This document shows, in pieces, positions 36,846-46,116 of a stretch of 64,000 bases of DNA. Every line of letters starts with the position of its first letter. The first letter of the stretch is position 1. The stretch lies in NCBI RefSeq assembly GCF_041321155.1, contig NZ_JBGGWB010000005.1:1-64000 (forward strand), written 5' to 3'. The notes under the pieces were generated by a model. The model saw only the letters and a program-made list of their open reading frames with translations. It was not told the origin of the DNA and searched no databases. The DNA is from Sphingomonas sp. IW22. GTDB taxonomy: Bacteria; Pseudomonadota; Alphaproteobacteria; Sphingomonadales; Sphingomonadaceae. The position numbers and the translations under genes are program-made.

Positions 36846-36991
36846 TCGCGGCGGGCGACGGCCCGGCGATGGCGAACGCATATTGCCGCCGCGCATTATC
36901 GAAACCGTTGAAGTCGAAGAGGTTGCAGGTGACATTGCTGCGGGGCGAACAGGTGGCGACCGCCGACCGCGCCGCCGGGTGTCGGTAGCTG

Positions 36992-38875
36992 ATGTCCGGC
37001 ATCGCGGGGCTGTTCTATCCCGGCACACCAAAGCCCGTCGATCCCGGCCGGGTTGCGCACATGTGCGACGCCATGGCGCATCGCGGCCCCGACGGGGCAG
37101 GGGTGTGGACCGGACCCGGCATCGGGCTTGGCCATCGGCGGCTGGCCACCATCGACGCGAGCGGCGGGCGTCAACCCATGGCGAGCGAGGACGGCACGCT
37201 GACCGTCAGCTTTGACGGCGCCATCTATAACCTTCACGAATTGCGCGCAGGGCTGGCGGAAAAGGGCGCCCGGTTCCGCACCGACAGCGATGCCGAAGTG
37301 CTGCTGCACGGCTGGCGCGCGTGGGGGCCGGACTTGCTGTCGCGGCTGAACGGCATCTTCGCCATCGCCCTGCACGATGCGGCGCGCCAGACGCTGTTCC
37401 TTGCCCGCGACCGGCTGGGCGCCAAGCCGCTCCACCATGTCGAACTGGCTGACGGCGCGGTCGCCTTTGCCAGCGAGTTGAAGGGGCTGCTGGCCCATCC
37501 GCTGGTGCGCCGCTCGGTCGATCCCACCGCGATCGAGGATTTTATGGGCCTGGGCTACGTCCCCGACGACGCGTGCATCGTCGCCGGGGTGCGAAAGCTG
37601 GCGGCGGGGCATTTTCTGTTGATTCAGCGCGGGCATCCGGTGCCGTCGCCGCGCCAATGGTGGGACATCGACTTTTCGGCGCGCACCGGCGGCGGCGTCG
37701 CGGATCTGACCGAGGCACTGACCGGACGGCTGCGGGCGGCTGTGCGTTCCCGCATGGTTGCGGATTTGCCGCCGGGCGCGTTTCTGTTAGGCGACATCGA
37801 TACGGCAGCGGTCGTCGCGCTGATGGCGGAATCGTCGAAGCAGGCGGTGCGGACTTTCGCCGTCGGCGCTGATGCCGGCGATGCGGATGAGCGCGCCACC
37901 GCTCGCTCGATCGCCGCGCGTTTCGCGACCGATCATCGCGATGCGGCGGTGGGGGATGAAGACCTTGCACTGATCGACACTCTTGTCGCCGCCTTTGACG
38001 AGCCGTTTGGCGATCCGTCCGCACTGGCCACCTATCGCCGGTGCGAACTGGCGCGCGGGCGGGTCAGCGTGGCGCTGTCGGGCGTGGGCGCGGACCAGGC
38101 GCTGGCGGGCGATCCGCGCCACCGCGACCATGTGGTGGAGGGGCGGATGCGTGCGGTGATGCCTGCGCCGCTGCGCCGCGCGGCGGGCGCGCTTGGCCGC
38201 ATCTATCCGCAGGCCGATTGGATGCCCCCTCCCATGCGCGCGCGCACCCGGCTGCTGGCGCTGGCAGAGGATGGGCCGACCGCTTATGCGAAAGGCGTCA
38301 GCGTGACGCGGCCCGAATTGCGCGCGCGGCTATATAATGATGCGATGATGCGCGCGCTGGGCGACCATGCGGCGGAACTGCGATATTGGCGGACCATGCG
38401 CGCGGCGCCGGGTCGCGACGCGTTGGACGCCGCGCAATATGCCGATCTTCGCCACGCCTTGTCCGGTGGTATTCTGACGGAGATCGACCGCGTCGGCATG
38501 GCGGCGGGGCTGGAGGTGCGCGAACCGCTGCTCGACCACCAGTTGATCGAATTTGCCGCCACCTTGCCCATATCGCTGCGGATTCGCGGCGGGCAGGGCA
38601 AATGGCTGATGAAGCGCGCACTGGAGCCATGGTTGCCGCGTGAGGTGCTGTATCGCTCGCCACCGGTGCCGGTGGCGCCGCTTGGCGTATGGTTTCGCGG
38701 ACCGCTGGCGGAAGAGGGGCTGGCACTTGCCCGTGCGCCGATGCTGGCAAACTGGTTTCAACCCGCTGCGATCGAAACGCTGGCGCGCGATCATCAGGCC
38801 GGGCGCGCCGATCATGGCCGCACCCTGTGGCAGCTGATGATGCTGGAACGCAGCACCCGCCGCCTGTTCGGCTGA
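36992..38875 (+). CDS. asparagine synthetase-like protein with degenerate active sites
   Basis: 627 residues, full length and without frameshifts, alignable throughout to AsnB-type enzymes and most like the exosortase-associated amidotransferases. The catalytic features are altered. The N-terminal nucleophile is Ser2 (ATG-TCC, MSGIAG in place of MCGIAG). The oxyanion Asn of FNGEIYN is Asp75 (FDGAIYN). The PP-loop SGGxDSS reads LGDIDTA (266-272). The GADExFxGY block reads GADQALAGD (about 362). Scaffold motifs such as HRRLATID, EVREPLLDHQLIEFA and VWFRGPLAEE are kept. So neither ammonia release nor aspartate adenylation looks possible by the known mechanism. It may be a neofunctionalised paralogue or decaying enzyme. 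No sugar or exosortase genes adjoin it. Confidence 0.8.
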   Translation: MSGIAGLFYPGTPKPVDPGRVAHMCDAMAHRGPDGAGVWTGPGIGLGHRRLATIDASGGRQPMASEDGTLTVSFDGAIYNLHELRAGLAEKGARFRTDSDAEVLLHGWRAWGPDLLSRLNGIFAIALHDAARQTLFLARDRLGAKPLHHVELADGAVAFASELKGLLAHPLVRRSVDPTAIEDFMGLGYVPDDACIVAGVRKLAAGHFLLIQRGHPVPSPRQWWDIDFSARTGGGVADLTEALTGRLRAAVRSRMVADLPPGAFLLGDIDTAAVVALMAESSKQAVRTFAVGADAGDADERATARSIAARFATDHRDAAVGDEDLALIDTLVAAFDEPFGDPSALATYRRCELARGRVSVALSGVGADQALAGDPRHRDHVVEGRMRAVMPAPLRRAAGALGRIYPQADWMPPPMRARTRLLALAEDGPTAYAKGVSVTRPELRARLYNDAMMRALGDHAAELRYWRTMRAAPGRDALDAAQYADLRHALSGGILTEIDRVGMAAGLEVREPLLDHQLIEFAATLPISLRIRGGQGKWLMKRALEPWLPREVLYRSPPVPVAPLGVWFRGPLAEEGLALARAPMLANWFQPAAIETLARDHQAGRADHGRTLWQLMMLERSTRRLFG

Positions 38876-38899
38876 TTCGCCGTCTGATTGTCCGAAAAA

Positions 38900-38976
38900 T
38901 GGTCGGGGCGACAGGATTCGAACCTGCGACCCCCACACCCCCAGTGTGATGCGCTACCAGGCTGCGCTACGCCCCG
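38900..38976 (-). tRNA. tRNA-Pro (anticodon GGG)
   Basis: A 77-nt cloverleaf with an encoded CCA. Acceptor CGGGGCG pairs with CGCCCCG. D-arm GCGC/GCGC with loop AGCCTGGTA. Anticodon stem TCACA/TGTGG with loop CTGGGGG gives anticodon GGG (Pro, codon CCC). T-loop TTCGAAT. It is convergent with the asparagine-synthetase-like gene; no integrase or att duplication adjoins it. Confidence 0.95.
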
Positions 38977-39027
38977 ACCGGAGCCGGGGCCTCTACGCGC
39001 ATCGCGTGGGCGATGCAAGCGCCGCGT

Positions 39028-40374
39028 TCAGGCGGTGGGTGCGAAAGATGTGTCGGCGCGCACTTCGTTCAGAAACCCGCGCGCCTGCCCCGCCAGCGCG
39101 CGCGCCTGTGCCGCCAGTCTTTCGGCCAGCGTCTGCATCTCTGCCGATGATTCGCGGGCAAGTGTGGCCTGATCGCCGATGCCCTGTGCCTGGGCGCGCA
39201 TCGCCTCTGCCCCCGATGCGGCTTCGCCGACATGGGTGGCGATGGTGTGCATGGTGCCGCGCTGGGTTTCGGCAGCGTCCATGATCCGGGTCGAGCGATC
39301 AGCGATGCTGCGGACGGCACCGTCGATCCTGCGATGCGCTTCGGTCACGTCGGCGATGGCGGCCTGAACATCGGCAACATGGGTCGCGACGGTGTCGGCG
39401 GCGCGCGCGGTCTGCGTCGACAATTGTTTGATCGCCCCGGCCACCACAGCAAACCCGCGCCCGGCATCGCCGGCACGCGCCGCCTCGATCGTGGCGTTCA
39501 GGGCCAGCATGTTCACTTCGCCCGCGATGCTGCCGATGATCTGGGCAATCGCGCCGATCGATTCGGCGGATCTGCCCAGCGCCTCGGTCCGGGCGGCGCC
39601 GTCGCCCACCACCGACACGGCATCGGCCACCAGCGCCTGTGCCGCGCGCGTGTCATCGGCCACGCCGGTCAGGGCGTGCAGCAGGGCGCGGCCCTCGGCC
39701 TCGATCTCCTCAAGATGGCGTGCGCCACGGGCGGTGGTGGACGCCATTTCGGCAGCGCGCGTGCCTGCGTCGGCGGCGCGGACGTCGGTGGCGTTGCCGT
39801 GATCCTTGATCGCGTCGGCAAGCTGGGCCAGTTCGCACGCCAGCCGCTCAACCTCGGCTTCGAAACCGATGCTGGCCTGTTCGATCCGCGTTGCCCGTTC
39901 CAGCTGGCCGCGCGCGCGCTCAGCCTCGTTGCGGGCGGCCAGCAGCACCAGCCGCCGGTTCGACAGTGTGGCGAACAGCCGCCCCGCGCGCGTCAGGATC
40001 ATGCCCTCGCTGCCGTCAGCCGCCTGATAGCATGCGATCAACTCTGCCACCGGACGCCCCGCATCCACGATCGGCACAGCGCGGATATAATCGCACAGGC
40101 TGGCGCCATAGGCCGGGTTGCGCAGCAGCGCGTGCCCATAGGGGTTTAGCAGCAGCTGGCGGATATCGCGCTCCAGCAGGCCACCGACCGGGCGCACATC
40201 GTCATCGACCACCGCGATGAAGCGTGCGTCTGGATTGCGCTGGAACAGATCGGCCGCCACCTCAAGCCGGGCATCGCGGGCGATCGCCAGGGGCGCGCGC
40301 TCGGCGGGGGTCAGCCAGTCGACGTTGCCGCCGGTGGGTGCGTCGGGGATGGCGGTGGTCGACGGTCGAAACAT
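39028..40374 (-). CDS. soluble methyl-accepting chemotaxis-like protein with N-terminal CBS-like domain
   Basis: 448 residues with no transmembrane segment. The N-terminal third ([33 protein letters not shown]) looks like a CBS-pair-type sensory module. A coiled coil follows, then the MCP signalling domain with its conserved hairpin tip region [30 protein letters not shown]. Cytosolic receptors of this type normally cluster with CheA/CheW. No che genes are seen in the window, so it may signal to a distant array or another partner. It is divergent from yajC. Confidence 0.82.
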   Translation of the reverse strand: MFRPSTTAIPDAPTGGNVDWLTPAERAPLAIARDARLEVAADLFQRNPDARFIAVVDDDVRPVGGLLERDIRQLLLNPYGHALLRNPAYGASLCDYIRAVPIVDAGRPVAELIACYQAADGSEGMILTRAGRLFATLSNRRLVLLAARNEAERARGQLERATRIEQASIGFEAEVERLACELAQLADAIKDHGNATDVRAADAGTRAAEMASTTARGARHLEEIEAEGRALLHALTGVADDTRAAQALVADAVSVVGDGAARTEALGRSAESIGAIAQIIGSIAGEVNMLALNATIEAARAGDAGRGFAVVAGAIKQLSTQTARAADTVATHVADVQAAIADVTEAHRRIDGAVRSIADRSTRIMDAAETQRGTMHTIATHVGEAASGAEAMRAQAQGIGDQATLARESSAEMQTLAERLAAQARALAGQARGFLNEVRADTSFAPTA

Positions 40375-40551
40375 GCTGCATCTGCTAAGGGCGGTGCGTT
40401 AACGCGTGCTTAGGATTTGGTGACACTTCAATGACGGCAATACGGCGATCGGTGCGCAGTGGTTGCATGGCAGACCCCTGCATGATAGCGCGCGCCGCTT
40501 GAACGGGGCGCTTCGTCCCGCCCTTCGAACACAGGCGTTTTCGACCCCATC

Positions 40552-40887
40552 ATGTTCGTTTCTCCCGCATTCGCTCAATCCGCCGGCGCAGCGTCGCCCG
40601 GCATCGCTGGTCAGATCATCGGCATCGCGCCGCTTATCCTGATCTTTGTCGCCTTTTATTTCCTGATGATCCGTCCGCAGCAAAAGCGGATGCGCACGCT
40701 TCAGAACGCGATCGCCAATGCAAAGCGCGGCGATACCGTGGTCACTGGCGGCGGCCTGGTCGGCAAGGTGACCAAGGTCGAGGATCAGCATCTTGAGGTC
40801 GAGATCGCCCCCAATGTCCGCGTGCGCGTGGTCAAGGGGACGATTGCCGATGTGACGCCGCTGGGCGGCAAGCCGGCCAACGACTGA
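40552..40887 (+). CDS. yajC: Sec translocon accessory protein YajC
   Basis: 111 residues. A single transmembrane helix (IIGIAPLILIFVAFYFLMI) is followed by the family motif RPQQKRMRTLQNAI and a small beta domain (GDTVVTGGGLVGKVTKV). It forms the SecDF-YajC complex that aids protein export across the inner membrane. Its stop overlaps the secD start by one base (TGATG), so the operon yajC-secD-secF is tightly coupled. Confidence 0.93.
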   Translation: MFVSPAFAQSAGAASPGIAGQIIGIAPLILIFVAFYFLMIRPQQKRMRTLQNAIANAKRGDTVVTGGGLVGKVTKVEDQHLEVEIAPNVRVRVVKGTIADVTPLGGKPAND

Positions 40888-42476
40888 TGCTGGACTTTCC
40901 GGCCTGGAAGAAGTGGCTCACCTGGGCCACGGTGGTTTTCGGCGTCCTGCTGTCGGTGCCGTCGCTGTTGCCGCCGTCGGTTTCGAACCAGCTTCCCGGC
41001 TGGATGACGCGGACCACGGTCAATCTCGGCCTCGATCTGGCGGGCGGCAGCTATATTCTGCTCGAAGCGCAGACCAGCGACGTCCGCAATCAGCGCCTTG
41101 AGTCGATGCGGGACACCATTTTAGGTGAAATGCGCCGCGCGCCGCGCATTGCCATCGGTGACATTTCGACTCGCGACGGTCGCGTCAGCTTCATGGTCCG
41201 CGACGTCAGCCAGGTCGATGCCGTGCGTGAGCGGCTGTTGCCGCTGACGGCGGGCGCGGGGCTGACCGGCCAGCGCGACTGGGATATCGAAGTGCGCGAC
41301 ACCACGCGCTTTGTGATGACCCCGACCGAAGCGGGCCTGACACAGGCGGTCGAGCAGGCGATGGTCGACGCGACCGAAGTCGTGCGTCGCCGCGTCGACG
41401 AACTGGGGACCCGCGAACCGACGATCATTCGTCAGGGCGCGAACCGTATCGTCGTGCAGGTTCCGGGTCTTCAGGACCCGCAGGCGCTGAAGGAATTGCT
41501 GGGCAAGACCGCGCGTCTTGAATTCAAGCTGGTCGACACGACCGCCGACCCGGCAGCAATTGCCCGCAATCAGGCACCGATCGGCAGCCAGATCCTGCCC
41601 TATCCCACGGCTGGCGGGCCGATCGCGGTTCAGCGTTCGACGATCATTTCGGGCGACCAGATCGCTGACGCGCGTCAGGAATATGATCCCCAGACCGGCG
41701 CGCCAATCGTCGGCATCCGTTTCAATGCGGAGGGCGGTCGCCGCTTTGCCCGTGTGACGCAGGAGAATGTCGGCAAGCCCTTTGCCATTATCGTCGACAA
41801 TTCGGTGATCTCGGCGCCCAACATCAACGAACAGATCCTTGGCGGCGCGGCCAGCATTTCGGGTGGGTTCACCGTCGAAAGCGCCAATCAGCTCGCGATC
41901 GCGCTGCGTTCGGGCAAGCTGCCCGTTGACCTGTCGGTGATTGAGGAATCGACGATCAGCTCCGAACTGGGTGCCGATTCGCGTACTTCGGGCATCATCG
42001 CAGGTGCCATCGGCACGCTGGCGATCATCATCCTGATGCTCGTCGCCTATCTGCGCTTCGGTGTGTACGCCAACATCGCGCTGGTCGTTAACGTGCTGAT
42101 GATCATCGGCGTCATGGCGCTGTTCAACGCGACGCTGACGTTGCCGGGCATCGCCGGCTTCGTGCTGACCATCGGTGCCGCAGTCGACGCCAACGTGCTG
42201 ATCAACGAACGAATCCGTGAGGAACGGCGGCGCGGGCGCAGCGTCAATGCCGCAGTCGAGTTCGGCTATCGGGAGGCGACTCGCGCAATTTTTGATGCCA
42301 ACGTCACCAACGCCATTGCGGCGGTCATGATGTTCGTGTTCGGCGCGGGACCGGTTCGCGGGTTCGCCGTCGTGCTCATCATCGGTATCGTCACGTCGGT
42401 CTTCACCGCGGTCACGTTCACCCGCCTGATGGTCGCGAACTGGCTCCAGAAGCGTCCGCGCGAGCTGGTGATCTGA
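40887..42476 (+). CDS. secD: protein translocase subunit SecD
   Basis: 529 residues. An N-terminal transmembrane helix, the GLDLAGGSYILLEA signature, the periplasmic P1 domain (about residues 60-340) and a C-terminal bundle of five transmembrane helices with GAAVDANVLINERIREE and FDANVTNAIAAVMMFVFG, the conserved proton-channel segments. It uses proton motive force to pull secreted proteins out of SecYEG. The stop is eleven bases before secF. Confidence 0.96.
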   Translation: MLDFPAWKKWLTWATVVFGVLLSVPSLLPPSVSNQLPGWMTRTTVNLGLDLAGGSYILLEAQTSDVRNQRLESMRDTILGEMRRAPRIAIGDISTRDGRVSFMVRDVSQVDAVRERLLPLTAGAGLTGQRDWDIEVRDTTRFVMTPTEAGLTQAVEQAMVDATEVVRRRVDELGTREPTIIRQGANRIVVQVPGLQDPQALKELLGKTARLEFKLVDTTADPAAIARNQAPIGSQILPYPTAGGPIAVQRSTIISGDQIADARQEYDPQTGAPIVGIRFNAEGGRRFARVTQENVGKPFAIIVDNSVISAPNINEQILGGAASISGGFTVESANQLAIALRSGKLPVDLSVIEESTISSELGADSRTSGIIAGAIGTLAIIILMLVAYLRFGVYANIALVVNVLMIIGVMALFNATLTLPGIAGFVLTIGAAVDANVLINERIREERRRGRSVNAAVEFGYREATRAIFDANVTNAIAAVMMFVFGAGPVRGFAVVLIIGIVTSVFTAVTFTRLMVANWLQKRPRELVI

Positions 42477-42487
42477 GGAACAATTTC

Positions 42488-43456
42488 ATGCATCCGCTCA
42501 AGCTCGTTCCCGATAACACGAACATCGATTTCATGGCGTTCCGGCGCATTGCCGCCGTCATCTCCACGGTGCTGGTAATCGCTTCGATTGCGCTGCTCGC
42601 CGCGCGGGGGCTGAATTTCGGCATCGATTTCGTTGGTGGCCAACTTGTCCGCGTGTCGTTCTCGCAAGACGTCGAGATCGATCAGCTTCGCCAGCGTGTC
42701 GAAGCGCTCGGCGTTGGCGATGCGACGATCCAGCAGTTCGGCAGCCCACGCGAGATCGCCATCCGGATGCCGGTGCCCGAGAATGAGACGCCGCAGTCGG
42801 CCAGCCAGGCGGCGCAGAAGCTGCGCGACACCATCGAGTCGGCTTATCCCGGCGCGCGGGTCGGGTCGGTCGAGGCGGTGTCGGGCAAGGTGTCGGGCGA
42901 GTTGTTCGAAAAGGGTGCGTTGGCTCTTGGCCTCGCGATGATCGCCATCGCGATCTATATCTGGTTCCGGTTCGAATGGCAGTTCGGCGTCGGCGCGCTG
43001 CTCGCGCTGGCGCAGGATATGCTCGTCGTACTCGGTTTCTTCGCGTTGACGCAGCTCGAATTCGACCTAAACACCATCGCTGCACTGCTGACGATCATCG
43101 GCTATTCGCTGAACGACAAGATCGTCATCTTCGACCGTGTTCGCGAAAACCTGCGCAAGTTTCGGCGCATGGGTATCGTCGAGATCCTGAACCTGTCGAT
43201 CAACGAGACGCTGTCGCGCACGGTAATGACCTCGCTGTCAATTACCATGCCGCTGCTGGTACTCGTCTTCTTCGGCCCGGACGTGATCTTTGGTTTCAGC
43301 CTTGCGATGGCGCTGGGCATCATCGTCGGTACCTGGTCTTCGATGTTCGTCGGCAACGGTATCCTCATCCAGTTCAACGTATCGCCCGAAAGCTTCGATC
43401 AGAAGGCCGTCGGGGCGAACGCCAATGCGGAGCGTGTTGCCCCGCGCGAGCGTTGA
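42488..43456 (+). CDS. secF: protein translocase subunit SecF
   Basis: 322 residues. Six predicted transmembrane helices and a short periplasmic domain (about 45-135). The N-terminal FMAFRRIAA and GLNFGIDFVGGQLVRV are diagnostic, as are GYSLNDKIVIFDRVREN and NETLSRTVMTSLS. It pairs with SecD in the export motor. ATG 42488 follows GAGGAACAA. Confidence 0.96.
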   Translation: MHPLKLVPDNTNIDFMAFRRIAAVISTVLVIASIALLAARGLNFGIDFVGGQLVRVSFSQDVEIDQLRQRVEALGVGDATIQQFGSPREIAIRMPVPENETPQSASQAAQKLRDTIESAYPGARVGSVEAVSGKVSGELFEKGALALGLAMIAIAIYIWFRFEWQFGVGALLALAQDMLVVLGFFALTQLEFDLNTIAALLTIIGYSLNDKIVIFDRVRENLRKFRRMGIVEILNLSINETLSRTVMTSLSITMPLLVLVFFGPDVIFGFSLAMALGIIVGTWSSMFVGNGILIQFNVSPESFDQKAVGANANAERVAPRER

Positions 43457-43462
43457 TCGTTC

Positions 43463-43837
43463 ATGCGAATGGATCGTGATGCGCGCGGCGAGGGGCCGCT
43501 GATTACCGCAATTGTCGGGCGCGGCTTTCGCGTGGACGATGGCGTGTATGAAGGGTTGGCCATTACCCCGGTGCGCGCCGACGGCTGGGCACCGCCGCCC
43601 ATCGCGGAACTGACGCTGGATCATCTGGCGCCCGTGCTGGCGGTCGATCCGGTGCCGGAGTTCCTCATTCTTGGCACCGGTACGCGGATGCTGCGCCCGC
43701 CGCGCACGCTGGTCGATGCGCTGGAGGCACGCGGTATCGGCATGGAGGCGATGGACAGCCGCGCCGCCGCGCGCGCATGGGGCGTCCTGCGCGCCGAATT
43801 GCGCTGGGTAACGGCCGCGCTTTACCCGCTCGACTGA
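43463..43837 (+). CDS. Mth938-like (DUF498) domain protein
   Basis: 124 residues. A compact domain of the Mth938/NDUFAF3-like family: FRVDDGVYEGLAI, EFLILGTGTRMLRPP and EAMDSRAAARAWGVLRAE. Function in bacteria is unknown; the eukaryotic relative helps assemble respiratory complex I. It lies six bases after secF on the same strand, an arrangement seen in other alphaproteobacteria, so it is probably the last gene of the yajC-secDF operon. The start may be ATG 43463 or 43469. Confidence 0.82.
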   Translation: MRMDRDARGEGPLITAIVGRGFRVDDGVYEGLAITPVRADGWAPPPIAELTLDHLAPVLAVDPVPEFLILGTGTRMLRPPRTLVDALEARGIGMEAMDSRAAARAWGVLRAELRWVTAALYPLD

Positions 43838-43841
43838 GCGG

Positions 43842-44741
43842 TCAGGGGATCAGCGGCTTGGCGGCGCTGGCCGCCTTTCGCAGCCGATGTTCGCGCAGCG
43901 CGATATACAGGCCGCTACCGATCAGCAGCGGTGCGCCGATCCATGTCGTGTCGCTTGGCAGTTGATCGAACAACAACCAGCCGAACAGCGTCGCCCAAAT
44001 GAGTGCCGAATAATCCATCGGCACGACGACCGACACCGGTGCATGGCGCAACGCCGCCGTTAATGCGATCTGACCCGCGCCTCCCACCGCGCCGACGGCT
44101 GCCAGCAGCGCCCAGGTGGCGGCGTCATGCGCGCGAAAGTCGAGCAACCAGGCAACGCCCAGTGGGGGCACCGACAATAGCGAGAACCAGAAAACCGTCG
44201 CTCCGGCACTTTCGGTGCGCCCGATCTGGCGCAGCAGGATCGAGATGACCGCGATCATGAACGCCGCCGCCAGGCCGACCGCCGCGCCCGTCAGCGGCAC
44301 GCCATGGCCGCCCGGCTGTGCGATGATCAGGATACCGGCAAACCCCATCAGCACCGCACTCCAGCGATGAACCCCTGTCGGCTCGCGCAGCCAGAGCGCC
44401 CCCAGCAGCGTGGCAAAGATGGGCGCTGCGAACTGGAAACTGGTCGCCTCTGCCAGCGGCAGCAGGTGGATGGAGCCGAAGGTCGCGGTCATGCCCAGAA
44501 GTCCCGCGGCGGTGCGACCCAGATGTGCCGAAAACCGTTTGGTCCGCACGCTTTTCAGGTTGCCCGTGGCTGTCAGCCATCCAAGCACGATCGGCAGCGC
44601 GCAAAGCTGTCGAAAGAACATGGTCTCGCCAAGTGCGGCACCGCGCGCCTCGGCCAGTTTGACCAGCGCCGCCATCGTGCCCAGCAACGCGACCGCCAGC
44701 AGACGCAGGCCGATGCCCGTCAGGATGCGGTCGGTGGACAT
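43842..44741 (-). CDS. EamA/DMT-superfamily transporter
   Basis: 299 residues with about ten hydrophobic helices and two EamA repeats, each about 130 residues long (first: LRLLAVALLGTMAALVKLAEARG; second begins VGLAAAFMIAVISILLRQIG). Inner-membrane drug/metabolite exporter family; the substrate is unknown. Convergent with the Mth938-like gene, four bases apart. Confidence 0.88.
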   Translation of the reverse strand: MSTDRILTGIGLRLLAVALLGTMAALVKLAEARGAALGETMFFRQLCALPIVLGWLTATGNLKSVRTKRFSAHLGRTAAGLLGMTATFGSIHLLPLAEATSFQFAAPIFATLLGALWLREPTGVHRWSAVLMGFAGILIIAQPGGHGVPLTGAAVGLAAAFMIAVISILLRQIGRTESAGATVFWFSLLSVPPLGVAWLLDFRAHDAATWALLAAVGAVGGAGQIALTAALRHAPVSVVVPMDYSALIWATLFGWLLFDQLPSDTTWIGAPLLIGSGLYIALREHRLRKAASAAKPLIP

Positions 44742-44783
44742 GCCCCATCGCTAGGCGCGGGCATGGTGCGCCGCAACGCTATT

Positions 44784-45184
44784 CTACGCGCATCTCGCGA
44801 CGGCGCATGGGCATGGCATCAATGGTGCGGTTCAGGCGCTCGACCGCCACGATGTCCCTCCGCGCGCAGCTTCACCCCGCCGTCACGACCGATCAACAGG
44901 ACGCCGAACGCGCGACTGGGTACCGAATAACGCTGTCGCAGTGCCGCAGCATAGTCGTGCGCGCCGGCAACCGTGTCACCGATCACCTCGATCACATGGA
45001 CGTCACGTTCGATCAGCGCGGCGCGAGCGTCGCGCAGCATCGCCTGTTGCTGGCGCAACCGTGCATCGTCGCGGGCGGGGGCAAACAGCATGATAATGCG
45101 CGGGTTCGACAGGCGCGTTTCAATGGCGTCCGGTTGCGGCTGAACCGCGGCGGCAAGGCTTAAGGGTAGAAGCGAACCAATCAC
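44784..45184 (-). pseudogene. DUF4174-domain protein, single-base frameshift near the 3' end
   Basis: The frame from GTG 45184 gives a short signal-like start (IGSLLPLSLAAAV), then a DUF4174 domain: RIIMLFAPARDDARLRQQQAML, ERDVHVIEVIGD, FGVLLIGRDGGVKLRAE. It should then run into the family C-terminus, but the frame switches and stops at 44819. Removing one G from the GGG run at 44858-44856 restores EDIVAVERLNRTIDAMPMRR and a stop at 44784. The MPMRRREM end is what the family normally has. Either this is a recent +1 mutation that leaves a protein of 121 residues with a wrong tail, or it is a sequencing error in a G-run. Confidence 0.8.
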
Positions 45185-45228
45185 CCCCGATCAACGCAGC
45201 ATTGCGCGGAAAGTGCCGCCTTTTCAGG

Positions 45229-46116
45229 CTAGTCCCGCTTGCGGATCAGTCCTTCCTGCGCGCAGCTGGCGACCAGCCGACCATCGCGGGTGTAGATGCG
45301 ACCATGGTTCAGTCCGCGTGCGTGGCCCGACCACGGGCTGTCGGTCGTATAGAGAAGCCATTCGTCGGCCCGGAACGGTTCGTGCAGCCACACCGCATGG
45401 TCGAGGCTGGCAGTCTGGACGCTGCCCGTCATCCAGCTGACCCCGTGCGGCAACATGCAGGTGCCGAGCAGCGTCATGTCGCTGGCATAGGCCAGCATCG
45501 CGCGGTGCAGCGCCGGATCGTCGGGCAACGGGGCGACCACGCGGAACCAGCTATGCTGCACCGGTTCGCGCGGTGCGGGGGCGAACCATTCGCGCGGGTC
45601 GACGGGCCGGATTTCGATGGGGCGCGCGCGCAGGAAGAAGCGGCGAAGCTTCTCCGGCACCTGTGCCTGTATCTCGTCGCGCAGTTCGCTCTCGCTGCGC
45701 AGTGTCTCTGGCGCGGGCACGTCGGGCATCGGCCGTTGGTGCGTCAGTCCGCTTTCAGGCCGCTGGAACGACGCGATCATGTTCAGGATCGGCTGACCGC
45801 GCTGCATGGCGATGACGCGGCGATTGGCAAAGCTGCGCCCTTCGAAATCGCGCACCACGCGGTAGACGATCGGATGATCCTCGCTGCCCGGCCGCATGAA
45901 ATAGGCATGGAGCGAATGCGCGACCTTGTCGTCGTCGATCGAACGCTGTGCTGCCTGAAGCGCTTGGGCGATGACTTGCCCGCCGAATACGCGACCGACG
46001 CCGCCGGGCTGGCGGCTGCCGCGATACAGGTCGGTGTCGATCGTCTCGACATCGAGCAGCGTGGTCAGTTCCGCGACCAGCGCATCGGGCGTGGTCGCGC
46101 GTTCGCCGTCGGCCAT
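45229..46116 (-). CDS. tesB: acyl-CoA thioesterase II (TesB)
   Basis: 295 residues with a double hotdog fold. N-terminal FGGQVIAQALQAAQ and HSLHAYFMRPGS, the C-terminal SLDHAVWLHEPFRADEWLLY with the conserved Asp, and a final GLNHGRIYTRDGRLVAS. It hydrolyses acyl-CoA to free acid and CoA in the cytoplasm. Its ATG overlaps the stop of the upstream acyl-CoA dehydrogenase by one base, so it is the last gene of the leftward acyl-CoA operon. Confidence 0.93.
   Translation of the reverse strand: MADGERATTPDALVAELTTLLDVETIDTDLYRGSRQPGGVGRVFGGQVIAQALQAAQRSIDDDKVAHSLHAYFMRPGSEDHPIVYRVVRDFEGRSFANRRVIAMQRGQPILNMIASFQRPESGLTHQRPMPDVPAPETLRSESELRDEIQAQVPEKLRRFFLRARPIEIRPVDPREWFAPAPREPVQHSWFRVVAPLPDDPALHRAMLAYASDMTLLGTCMLPHGVSWMTGSVQTASLDHAVWLHEPFRADEWLLYTTDSPWSGHARGLNHGRIYTRDGRLVASCAQEGLIRKRD

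Noticed and set aside
38887..38990. Short frames with FEPATPTPP or [11 protein letters not shown] motifs near 38.9 kb
   Set aside because: These are classic translations of a tRNA (here tRNA-Pro), not proteins.
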